Shown one piece after another: positions 16,570 to 21,944 of a DNA stretch of 21,944 nucleotides (positions are counted from its first letter, which is position 1; each line of letters begins with the position of its first letter). The position numbers and the translations under genes were made by a program. The stretch is from an uncultured Desulfovibrio sp. (GTDB taxonomy: Bacteria; Desulfobacterota; Desulfovibrionia; Desulfovibrionales; Desulfovibrionaceae), in contig URHE01000030.1 in NCBI GenBank assembly GCA_900547595.1, positions 1-21,944 of the forward strand, read 5' to 3'. A model generated the notes under the pieces. It ran no database searches. It worked only from the letters and a program-made list of their open reading frames with translations, and was not told the origin of the DNA.

Positions 16570-16585
16570 TGGAATGTATCTTGCA
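16570..16585 (+). promoter_or_regulatory. Candidate sigma54 (RpoN) -24/-12 promoter for the FlgO-like cassette
   Basis: The sequence reads TGGAATG, four bases, TTGCA. The GG (16571-16572) and GC (16583-16584) dinucleotides are separated by exactly 10 bp, and 12 of the 16 positions are constrained in the TGGCACG-N4-TTGCA consensus, of which 10 match. A T-run lies just upstream. Start would be near 16596, about 104 nt before the first lipoprotein ATG. It fits the flagellar-type products encoded downstream, but an enhancer site was not identified. Confidence 0.45.
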
Positions 16586-16661
16586 AAGTTTTTTGCGACA
16601 GCATGTGTTCCGGCAGGAACCGCCCGGCATCGACGCCTCAAGTTTCTGCCCACGGTGCCGA

Positions 16662-16667
16662 TATAAC
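16662..16667 (+). promoter_or_regulatory. Possible -10 element upstream of the FlgO-like cassette
   Basis: TATAAC is five of six bases from the sigma70 -10 consensus and would start transcription near 16674, 26 nt before the lipoprotein ATG. No convincing -35 lies 16-18 bp upstream, so this is a weak alternative to the sigma54-like element at 16570-16585. Confidence 0.3.
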
Positions 16668-16699
16668 GTACAAGCCTGTCCCGGCACGGTGAGGTCGTC

Positions 16700-17386
16700 A
16701 TGGAGAATCGGTTTCGTCTTGCGCTTTTCAGCATCGTTCTGCTCGCCCTTCTGGCCGGGTGCAGCTCCAGGGGCACGCCCAATGACGCCGGATATGTGAA
16801 TGCGGTGGAGCTCAAGCTCAAATGCCGCGAGCTGGCGGACCAGATGCTCGCCACCGTGCCCAACGATGCCTTGCAGGGTTTTGTGGCGATGCCCACCTCG
16901 TTTGTGGACGAAAACAACACCTCGCGCTCCTCGCCGCTGGGCCGCCTCATGGCGGAGTCCATGTTCTATGAGTTCAACCAGCGAGGCTTTCCCACGCGCG
17001 AATACCGGCTGACAGGAAACATCTCCGTGGTGGGCGGGCGCGACGACCTCGCCCTCGTCGCCAATCAGATCGTGCCGACGCAGGGACAGAAATGGGCCGC
17101 CCTTGTGGTGGGCACCTATTATGTGGACAAGGACGCCACCTTCGTCAACGTGCGCCTTGTGCGGGCCTCCGACGGCCTTGTGCTCCGGACGGGCCAGCTC
17201 GTCCTGGTCAACACGCCCGTGGTCGCCCGCATGGGCAAGAGCGATCCCCCGGCGGTCCCGGCGGCAACATCCACCGCCGCGGCAAAGCCGGCGGCGCCGC
17301 GCGTCAGCGGCGGCCTCTACGGGCCGCTTTCGTCCCCGGCGGATTCGCTGCGCAGCGGCTCCATCAGGATCGTTCAGGGCAAATGA
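16700..17386 (+). CDS. FlgO-like outer-membrane lipoprotein
   Basis: This is a 228-aa exported lipoprotein. Residues 1-20 form a signal peptide ending in the lipobox LLAGC, with lipidated Cys21. The mature part carries a FlgO-type domain: ELADQMLATV, SSPLGRLMAESMFYEFNQRG, the short EYRL strand, then VANQ and YYVDKDATFVNVRLVRASDG. In Vibrio FlgO is an outer-membrane protein needed for motility. The C-terminal 50 residues are Ala/Pro-rich and end in SGSIRIVQGK, unlike the core. GAGGT precedes the ATG. It is the first gene of a three-gene unit: the next start lies 35 bp downstream, and the third gene has a second FlgO-like domain. A flagellar role is inferred from family; no flagellar structural genes are in the window. 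Confidence 0.8.
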   Translation: MENRFRLALFSIVLLALLAGCSSRGTPNDAGYVNAVELKLKCRELADQMLATVPNDALQGFVAMPTSFVDENNTSRSSPLGRLMAESMFYEFNQRGFPTREYRLTGNISVVGGRDDLALVANQIVPTQGQKWAALVVGTYYVDKDATFVNVRLVRASDGLVLRTGQLVLVNTPVVARMGKSDPPAVPAATSTAAAKPAAPRVSGGLYGPLSSPADSLRSGSIRIVQGK

Positions 17387-17421
17387 TCGGGAACCGACAG
17401 TCAGGATCACCGGAAATCGCC

Positions 17422-17697
17422 ATGCGAATATTTTTGCCTTTCCTCCTTGTGGCGCTGCTTGCGCTGACCGGCCCCCTTTCCGGCTGCGGCGCGCGGGAGA
17501 ACACGCGCGTCGAACGCGGCCCCAACGCCACCTGGGAATATGTGGAACAGGCCAGAGAATACCGCGAAGAAGGCCGCTTTGAACTGGCGCGGCAAAGCTA
17601 TGTGCTTGCCCTTTCCATCTGCCGGAACGATGCGGACCTTGCCATCATCAAACGCGAACTTGCCGGTGTGGAACTGATGATCCGCACCATGCGCTGA
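17422..17697 (+). CDS. Small lipoprotein with a single TPR-like helix pair
   Basis: This is a 91-aa lipoprotein. The signal peptide MRIFLPFLLVALLALTGPLS ends in the lipobox LSGC with Cys22. The mature part is about 70 residues with a helix-turn-helix resembling one tetratricopeptide unit (WEYVEQAREYREEGRFELAR followed by QSYVLALSICRND) and a last helix rich in charged and hydrophobic residues. The ATG at 17422 is chosen because the signal peptide starts there and GGAAA precedes it. An in-frame ATG at 17383 overlaps the previous stop and would add 13 residues before the signal. It is flanked by two FlgO-like genes. I do not recognise the protein; a binding or assembly role in the envelope is a guess from its form. 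Confidence 0.75.
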   Translation: MRIFLPFLLVALLALTGPLSGCGARENTRVERGPNATWEYVEQAREYREEGRFELARQSYVLALSICRNDADLAIIKRELAGVELMIRTMR

Positions 17698-17705
17698 GGT
17701 GCGCC

Positions 17706-18314
17706 ATGTGCCGCATTCTTGTCATCATTCTCGTGCTCGCCGCCCTGCTCTTCCCCCTTGCCGCCGCGGCGGGCAATGTGCCCCGCGCCGGAGAGGACAT
17801 CGCCGACCAGCTCGATGACCAGCTCATGATGCGCTATGCGGGAACCAGCGAGGACGTGAGCAAAAAAGAGCTGCGCGCGCTCGCGCGCTCGCGCATCCTC
17901 ATCATGGGCACCACCCCGGCCAGCATCAATGATCTGGAACAGGCCAACCCGCTGGCCCGCCAGATGCTGGAGGAAGTCTCCAGCGCCCTTGTGGACAAGG
18001 GCTACCGCTACGAGGAGCTGCGCAAGGGCAAGGATATTCGTTTCGACAAACGCACCGGGGAGTTCATCCTCACCAGGTCCGTGCCCAGGCTCGCCGGCAG
18101 GAAAGGCATCGGGCAGGCCATTCTGGCCGGGACCTATGTCATCAGCGGCGAACAGGTGCGCTTCACCATGAGCCTCATCACCACCACGGGCAATGAAGTG
18201 ATCGCCAAAGCCACGGGAACGGTCCCCATCACGCCGGACCTGATGCCCCTGCTGCAGGAAAACATGCCCGCGGGCAGCGGCCTGAAGCCCAGCGTCTATA
18301 CCCGCCTTCAATAG
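17706..18314 (+). CDS. Second FlgO-like exported protein
   Basis: This is a 202-aa periplasmic or outer-membrane-associated protein. It has a cleavable signal peptide (hydrophobic to about residue 18, AAAAGN as likely cleavage region) and no lipobox Cys. It carries a FlgO-like domain: EDIADQLDDQLM, NPLARQMLEEVSSALVDKGY, then a basic/acidic stretch and QAILAGTYVISGEQVRFTMSLI. The segment order parallels the first gene of the cassette, so the two look like diverged paralogues, one lipidated and one not. It starts 8 bp after the small lipoprotein with GAGGTG as ribosome site. The codons for residues 56-63 contain a short GCGCGCTC tandem repeat. The end converges with the methylthiotransferase gene over 91 bp that show no clear terminator. 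Confidence 0.75.
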   Translation: MCRILVIILVLAALLFPLAAAAGNVPRAGEDIADQLDDQLMMRYAGTSEDVSKKELRALARSRILIMGTTPASINDLEQANPLARQMLEEVSSALVDKGYRYEELRKGKDIRFDKRTGEFILTRSVPRLAGRKGIGQAILAGTYVISGEQVRFTMSLITTTGNEVIAKATGTVPITPDLMPLLQENMPAGSGLKPSVYTRLQ

Positions 18315-18405
18315 ACTTTAACAGACGGCCCTGAGAAAAATCCATCGACCGCACCGGAACGTGTCTGCCGGAGCCGTCCCTTGCTCACGGCGGCGCTTCC
18401 TCTCA

Positions 18406-19740
18406 TCAGGAAACAGGTTCGACAAGAAGTCCGCGCGCATCAAGCCCCACAGGACGCGCTTCCACAAGACGCCGGCGTCCGTTGACGTCCCCCGCCGCCA
18501 TCGGGGAGTGAAAACGGCAGGGAACATAGTATTCATTGACACCTTTCTGGATACCACGCCCTCCCTTCACCGCTCCGTCATCCGACGCAATGAACATCCG
18601 TGGCAGTTGCAGCTGCGCTTCCCAGAAGTACCGCCGCCTCCGCTCCACCGCCGCGCGCGCCGCCGCGGCCCGTTCCAGCCTGAGCCGCGCCGGAAGATGC
18701 CCTTCAAACCGCGCCGCCGCCGTGCCGGGGCGCCGCGAATAGGGAAAAACATGGGCATAGCTCAGGGGCAGACGCTCCACTGTCTCCAGCAAAATCCGGA
18801 AATCCTCCCCGGTCTCGCCGGGGAAGCCCACCAGAATATCCGCGCCCAGGCCCATGCGCGGCCAGAACGACGCCATGGCCGCCAGCGCCGTTTCCAGGGT
18901 GGCCACCGAATAGTGACCCCTGCCCATGCGCCGCAGCACGGCCTGACTGGCATGCTGGAGCGAGATGTGCAGATGCGGGCAGACCATCCGGCACCCCGCG
19001 AGCACCTCAAGGCCCCGGGCATCCAGTTGTGAAGGCTCCAGCGAGCTGAGCCGCAGGCGTGCCCTGCCCGCGAACTCCGGCGCGAGCTCCGCGTCGAGAA
19101 AGCGCAAAAGCCGCCAGAAGTCGCCATATTCCGGTCTGTCACGACCGTATTGCCCCAGATTGATGCCCGACAGCACCAGTTCCGCATGCCCCGCGGCCAG
19201 AAGAATGCGCGCTTCGGCCAGGGCTTCCTGCGGGGGGCGGCTGCGCGGCACGCCGCGCGTCCGGGGCACAATGCAGTATGTGCAACGATGGACGCAGCCG
19301 TCCTGTATCTTGAGCACGGCCCGCGCGCGGCTGAATGTCCTGATGCGAAAGGGGGGATAGCCCTGGGTGGGCGGCTCCTCCCAGGTATCGGTCCAGGGAC
19401 CGTTCAGGAGGCGGTCCTTCGCCTCGTTGCCCAGACAGAGGTCCGGCTTCGCCCACACGGCGCCGGGGCGCGGACGAAACGACCGGAAAAGCCGCGCCGC
19501 GCAACCGGTCAGGATGATGCGGGCCTGCGGCGCCGCCCGTCGGACGCGGAAAACGGCATTGCGGGCGTCCCTTTCCGCCCGCGCGGTGACGGCGCAACTG
19601 TTGATCAGGACGACATCCGCCGCTTCCGGCACCGTGGCGGGGACGCCCCCATGCGCCTGCCACGCCTCGCGGATCGCCTGGCTTTCATACTGGTTGACCT
19701 TGCAGCCGAATGTCATGATGTGGAATGTCCAGGGAGCCAT
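18406..19740 (-). CDS. mtaB: tRNA t6A37 methylthiotransferase, MtaB type
   Basis: MtaB adds a methylthio group to N6-threonylcarbamoyladenosine 37 of tRNAs, using two iron-sulfur clusters and AdoMet. The 444-aa protein has the N-terminal UPF0004 domain with three cluster cysteines: Cys13 in FGCKVNQYES, Cys49 in INSCAVTARAERDARN and Cys80 in LTGCAARL. The radical SAM motif CVHRCTYC is at 149-156 with KIQDG before it. The KVNQYES form separates MtaB from MiaB and RimO. The C-terminal TRAM-like region is short and weakly recognisable. The ATG at 19740 fits homologues; the frame is open for 49 more residues upstream but that part would run into the divergent peptidase gene. Ribosome site is weak. 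It diverges from the peptidase across 64 bp. Confidence 0.9.
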   Translation of the reverse strand: MAPWTFHIMTFGCKVNQYESQAIREAWQAHGGVPATVPEAADVVLINSCAVTARAERDARNAVFRVRRAAPQARIILTGCAARLFRSFRPRPGAVWAKPDLCLGNEAKDRLLNGPWTDTWEEPPTQGYPPFRIRTFSRARAVLKIQDGCVHRCTYCIVPRTRGVPRSRPPQEALAEARILLAAGHAELVLSGINLGQYGRDRPEYGDFWRLLRFLDAELAPEFAGRARLRLSSLEPSQLDARGLEVLAGCRMVCPHLHISLQHASQAVLRRMGRGHYSVATLETALAAMASFWPRMGLGADILVGFPGETGEDFRILLETVERLPLSYAHVFPYSRRPGTAAARFEGHLPARLRLERAAAARAAVERRRRYFWEAQLQLPRMFIASDDGAVKGGRGIQKGVNEYYVPCRFHSPMAAGDVNGRRRLVEARPVGLDARGLLVEPVS

Positions 19741-19804
19741 GTCCCGTTGTGTATGCAAAAGCCCCCGCCTTGACAAGCGGTCGGCCGCCGGAGCATGTTC
19801 AACC

Positions 19805-20695
19805 ATGCGCATCCTGCTCACGGCTTCGCTCCTGCTGGCGCTCCTGCCGGCGTCCTCGGCAATGTCAGCCGCGCCGCAGGCGCCCATGGACGCATCTCCC
19901 GGCCCGGATGCCGCTGGTGCCGAGGATGCGCTCGATCTCCGCTGTCTGCGGGATGCCTACCCTGCCATCCGCGCCCTTGAAACAGACAGCCACGGGCGGC
20001 AATGGCTGGTGTTTGCCGACGCCCGCCGCGTCCTCTACCGGGACGCGGCCCAGCAGCAAATGGCCTCCCCGCCGGTCCACTCCGGAGACGGGGATGTGGC
20101 TTCCAGCATGGCTGCCCCCTATCCCCTTGAGCCGGAGCGGCCGCCGACCCCGCCGGGGTTTGCTCCCGGACGCCTGCGTTCCCCGGACCTGCTTGCGGCG
20201 CTCTATGGCAGCGAACAAAAAGCCGTCGGTTCCGGCCTGCAAACCGTCCTGTGGCAGGGGCGCCCCGTCCGGCTCAGCGCGCCCGCGGCCAGGGCGCTCG
20301 CCCGGGTGGCGGAACGCCTGGAACCGGTCCTGGCGCTCCAGGCCGCCTTGCGTCCCTATCTCACCTCCGAGGGCGGTTTCGCCTGGCGGCGCATTGCGGG
20401 CGAGAACCGGCTCAGTCCCCATGCCTTCGGCATCGCCATCGACATCAATGCCAAACGCGCGCCCTATTGGCGCTGGAGCCGCGCGCGGCCCCATCCCCTC
20501 CAGCAAAGCTATCCGCCGGAAATCGTCGCGGCCTTTGAAGCCGAGGGGTTCATCTGGGGCGGCAAATGGCATGAATATGACCTTATGCACTTTGAATACC
20601 GCCCGGAACTGATCTGCAAGGCACGGCTGCGGCGAAAAATGGCGCAGGATGCGGCCCCGCATGTGGAACGGCGCTTGCATGAAGAGGAAGAGTAG
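19805..20695 (+). CDS. Exported M15-type D-Ala-D-Ala carboxypeptidase/endopeptidase
   Basis: This is a predicted periplasmic zinc peptidase acting on peptidoglycan. Of 296 residues, 1-22 are a signal peptide (MRILLTASLLLALLPASSA). Residues 23-130 form a poorly conserved, proline-rich N-terminal region. The C-terminal M15 domain carries the zinc ligands His206 and Asp213 in SPHAFGIAIDIN and His262 in WGGKWHEYDLMHFE, the pattern seen in the M15 family that includes phage L-Ala-D-Glu endolysins and VanY-like enzymes. The ATG is preceded at 11 nt by CGGAG and begins the signal peptide, so it is preferred over the longer open frame. Ends in an acidic tail. No phage genes are near, so it is likely a host enzyme. 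Bond specificity cannot be told. Confidence 0.85.
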   Translation: MRILLTASLLLALLPASSAMSAAPQAPMDASPGPDAAGAEDALDLRCLRDAYPAIRALETDSHGRQWLVFADARRVLYRDAAQQQMASPPVHSGDGDVASSMAAPYPLEPERPPTPPGFAPGRLRSPDLLAALYGSEQKAVGSGLQTVLWQGRPVRLSAPAARALARVAERLEPVLALQAALRPYLTSEGGFAWRRIAGENRLSPHAFGIAIDINAKRAPYWRWSRARPHPLQQSYPPEIVAAFEAEGFIWGGKWHEYDLMHFEYRPELICKARLRRKMAQDAAPHVERRLHEEEE

Positions 20696-20750
20696 GAAGA
20701 GCTGTCCGGAAAAAGCTTCCATGCGGCATTTCTTCAACAGGGAGCGCGCA

Positions 20751-21218
20751 ATGCCCATCGAATCCAGCAACCTCATGGCCCGGAACTTCGTTTCCCATGC
20801 CGCGGACGAATCCAAATACAGCAAGGCCAGGGAAGCCGCCGCGGAAGCGCGGGGCCAGATGAACAACCGCCAGAACGGCATCCTGCTGGCGGGCATGGCG
20901 GCATGCGCCGCCGAGGACACGCTGAGCAGAAGGGTCCTTGAGGGCAAAAAAGCCGCGCGGCGCATGGGCCTGGATATGCGGCAGAACGTTTCCGAGAAGA
21001 ACCGGGAAGCGCTGGACAGGCTCAAAAAAGAACGCGAGGAGCGGGCGCGTCCGGAGGAGGAAACTCCGGAGGCTGTGGGCGCACCACGGGAAGAAGCCGC
21101 GGGCGCGCAGGCCCCGGCGGAAAAAAATGGCACGGAGGCTGCGACGGCTGCCGTGGAGAGCCCGGCGCCGGACCGCCCCCAACAGATCGTCGCCGGGGAT
21201 GTCGATCTCACGGTCTGA
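20751..21218 (+). CDS. Unrecognised alanine/glutamate-rich protein
   Basis: This is a 155-aa protein that I do not recognise. It has no signal peptide or membrane segment and is likely cytoplasmic. Residues 1-50 are polar and Ala-rich (NFVSHAADESKYSKAREAAA), 50-75 contain a mildly hydrophobic helix (GILLAGMAACAAEDTL), 80-110 are strongly charged and could form a coiled coil (EKNREALDRLKKEREER), and 110-145 are a low-complexity Ala/Glu/Pro stretch. The end GDVDLTV is a hydrophobic strand. The ATG is chosen for AGGGAG at proper distance; the frame is open 34 residues further upstream. It begins 55 bp after the M15 peptidase and may share its transcript. Base composition is like the neighbours. 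Confidence 0.7.
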   Translation: MPIESSNLMARNFVSHAADESKYSKAREAAAEARGQMNNRQNGILLAGMAACAAEDTLSRRVLEGKKAARRMGLDMRQNVSEKNREALDRLKKEREERARPEEETPEAVGAPREEAAGAQAPAEKNGTEAATAAVESPAPDRPQQIVAGDVDLTV

Positions 21219-21308
21219 GCCACGCACGCCTGTTGCCACGAAAACTGCCCGCGACACGGACAGCACAGCCGCTGCTTACCCCAGCCGGAGACGGCACGCT
21301 TTAATCTT

Positions 21309-21330
21309 AAAAAAGGCGGACGACGCGCCC
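21309..21330 (-). terminator. Candidate intrinsic terminator after the YbaK-family gene
   Basis: On the minus strand, 1 nt after the TAA stop, GGGCG pairs with CGCCT across a 7-nt loop and is followed by six T. The stem is short (four GC pairs plus one G-T pair), so strength is uncertain, but position and T-run fit. Confidence 0.5.
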
Positions 21331-21331
21331 G

Positions 21332-21811
21332 TTACGACTCCTCCCGCCAGCCCTTGCACACATCGACCCAGGCGGCGGCGCCGGAATAGTTTTCCAGTTC
21401 CGCCATATCCAGCTCAATGGCGCTGTTGCTGCTGCCGCAGGCGGGAAAGACGGTAGCGAACCGCTTCAGCGAAACATCCAGATAGACGGCCACGCCGTCC
21501 CTGACGGCAAACGGGCACACGCCGCCCACGGCATGGCCCACGAGCGTTTCCGCCTCGGCGGGCGTGAGCATCTTCGCCTTTGCGCCGAAACGCGCCTTGT
21601 AGCGGGGATTGTCGATGCGGGCGTCCCCCGCCGTGACGATGAGTATGGCGTGGCCATCGACCATGAAGGAGAGCGTCTTGGCGATCCGGCAGGGCTCGCA
21701 GCCCAATGCCCGGGCCGCCAGCTCCACCGTGGCGCTGGAGACCTCAAATTCCCGTACCCGGTCCGCAATGCCGTGCCGGGCAAAACAGGCTTTGACAGCT
21801 TCGATGGACAT
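21332..21811 (-). CDS. YbaK-family aminoacyl-tRNA deacylase (INS-domain homologue)
   Basis: This is a 159-aa stand-alone homologue of the ProRS INS editing domain. Such proteins hydrolyse mischarged tRNAs in trans, often Cys- or Ala-tRNA(Pro). Visible family motifs are SSATVELAARALGCEPCRIA, the catalytic-lysine segment AKTLSFMVDG, VTAGDARIDN, the substrate-loop motif GHAVGGVCPFAV, and FPACGSSNSAIEL near the end. It belongs to the CGSSNS-type branch rather than the E. coli YbaK or ProXp-ala types, so its amino acid specificity is open. The ATG at 21811 is preceded by GGGAG and starts MSIEAVKACF as homologues do. A strong terminator ends 16 nt upstream and tRNA-Pro lies just beyond, so expression may depend on read-through. 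The TAA is followed by a terminator candidate. Confidence 0.9.
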   Translation of the reverse strand: MSIEAVKACFARHGIADRVREFEVSSATVELAARALGCEPCRIAKTLSFMVDGHAILIVTAGDARIDNPRYKARFGAKAKMLTPAEAETLVGHAVGGVCPFAVRDGVAVYLDVSLKRFATVFPACGSSNSAIELDMAELENYSGAAAWVDVCKGWREES

Positions 21812-21826
21812 GATCTCCCCCATGCG

Positions 21827-21857
21827 AAAAAGGGGTTGCGGTATCTGCCGCAACCCC
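21827..21857 (-). terminator. Strong rho-independent terminator between tRNA-Pro and the deacylase gene
   Basis: On the minus strand, GGGGTTGCGG (21857-21848 complement) pairs perfectly over 10 bp with CCGCAACCCC, with a 6-nt loop, followed directly by five T. It would end the tRNA-Pro transcript 9 nt after the encoded CCA. It also lies within the leader of the downstream gene, whose Shine-Dalgarno starts just past the T-run. Confidence 0.93.
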
Positions 21858-21866
21858 GGAAAATGG

Positions 21867-21944
21867 TGGTCGGGATGGCGCGATTTGAACGCGCGGCCTC
21901 AGCGTCCCGAACGCTGCGCTCTAGCCAAGCTGAGCCACATCCCG
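21867..21944 (-). tRNA. tRNA-Pro (anticodon CGG), CCA encoded
   Basis: The minus strand folds into a complete cloverleaf of 75 nt plus encoded CCA. The acceptor stem is CGGGATG with CATCCCG, the D stem GCTC/GAGC, the anticodon stem CAGCG/CGCTG with loop TTCGGGA (anticodon CGG, G at 37), and the T arm GCGCG-TTCAAAT-CGCGC. The C1-G72 pair and discriminator A73 are proline identity features in bacteria. The 5' base is the last base of the window, so the promoter and any upstream tRNAs are not visible. It reads the codon CCG, which is suited to this GC-rich genome. Confidence 0.96.

Larger units (their letters stand above)
16390..16699. other. Divergent intergenic region ispG / FlgO-like cassette
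   Basis: These 310 bp hold regulatory sequence for both sides: an ispG promoter candidate (minus, 16532-16560), a sigma54-like -24/-12 element (plus, 16570-16585) and a TATAAC -10 (plus, 16662-16667). It is visibly more AT-rich around 16550-16600 than the genes around it. I see no supported coding sequence. Open frames crossing it are continuations of shadows of ispG or of the downstream lipoprotein gene. Confidence 0.7.

Noticed and set aside
16407..16799. 130-codon plus-strand open frame in the ispG/lipoprotein intergenic region
   Set aside because: It runs out of frame into the FlgO-like lipoprotein gene, has no ribosome site and covers the promoter elements.
19805..20695. The M15 peptidase as a sign of a prophage
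   Set aside because: It has a host-type signal peptide, and no holin, integrase, tail or capsid genes are near. Flanks are housekeeping genes.
21283..21305. GCCG-GAGA-CGGC hairpin plus T-rich stretch as terminator of the 155-aa protein gene
   Set aside because: Four base pairs only and the T-run is broken by A, C and other bases; too weak to annotate.

Overview
The window is GC-rich, almost fully coding and looks chromosomal. Gene content and layout suggest a member of the Desulfovibrionaceae (Desulfobacterota): a SirC/Met8-type precorrin-2 dehydrogenase next to a HemX-like membrane protein and hemA, an MEP isoprenoid operon that also carries proS, xseA and xseB, and a PaaK-type phenylacetate-CoA ligase. 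This assignment is inferred from gene content and recall of family sequences; no search was run.

Layout. (1) 1-2418, plus strand: the 3' part of a phenylacetate-CoA ligase gene, a DUF456 membrane protein and a TrmJ/TrmH-family RNA 2'-O-methyltransferase, closely packed. (2) 2455-3558, minus strand: ychF, with a readable sigma70-type promoter at 3632-3660. (3) 3559-3845: divergent intergenic region holding an unexplained hairpin. (4) 3846-7908, plus strand: a tetrapyrrole operon (precorrin-2 dehydrogenase-like, HemX/CcsA-like, hemA) ending in tilS. (5) 16389-7848, minus strand: a seven-gene operon ispG-proS-xseA-M23 peptidase-xseB-ispA-dxs. Three junctions are 4-bp ATGA overlaps and one is a stop codon 1 bp before the next start. 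The dxs 3' end overlaps the tilS 3' end by 61 bp. (6) 16390-16699: divergent regulatory region with an ispG promoter candidate on the minus strand and a sigma54-like element plus a TATAAC -10 on the plus strand. (7) 16700-18314, plus strand: three small exported proteins, two FlgO-like and between them a tiny lipoprotein with one TPR-like unit. (8) 19740-18406, minus strand: an MtaB-type tRNA methylthiotransferase. (9) 19805-21218, plus strand: an exported M15-type peptidase and an unrecognised alanine/glutamate-rich protein. (10) 21944-21332, minus strand: tRNA-Pro(CGG), a very strong intrinsic terminator, then a YbaK-family aminoacyl-tRNA deacylase.

How the genes work together: hemA supplies the common tetrapyrrole precursor, and the precorrin-2 dehydrogenase takes a later branch toward siroheme/heme. 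dxs and ispG are entry and late steps of the MEP pathway, and ispA uses its products. ProS, tRNA-Pro and the YbaK-family protein form a charging/editing set for proline. TrmJ, TilS and MtaB are all tRNA-modifying enzymes. Most of the window is housekeeping. The least explained parts are the FlgO-like cassette with its sigma54-like promoter, the hairpin leader before the tetrapyrrole operon, the terminator-gated tRNA-Pro/deacylase pair and the unrecognised 155-aa protein. I found no transposase, phage gene cluster, CRISPR array or clear sign of recent transfer.
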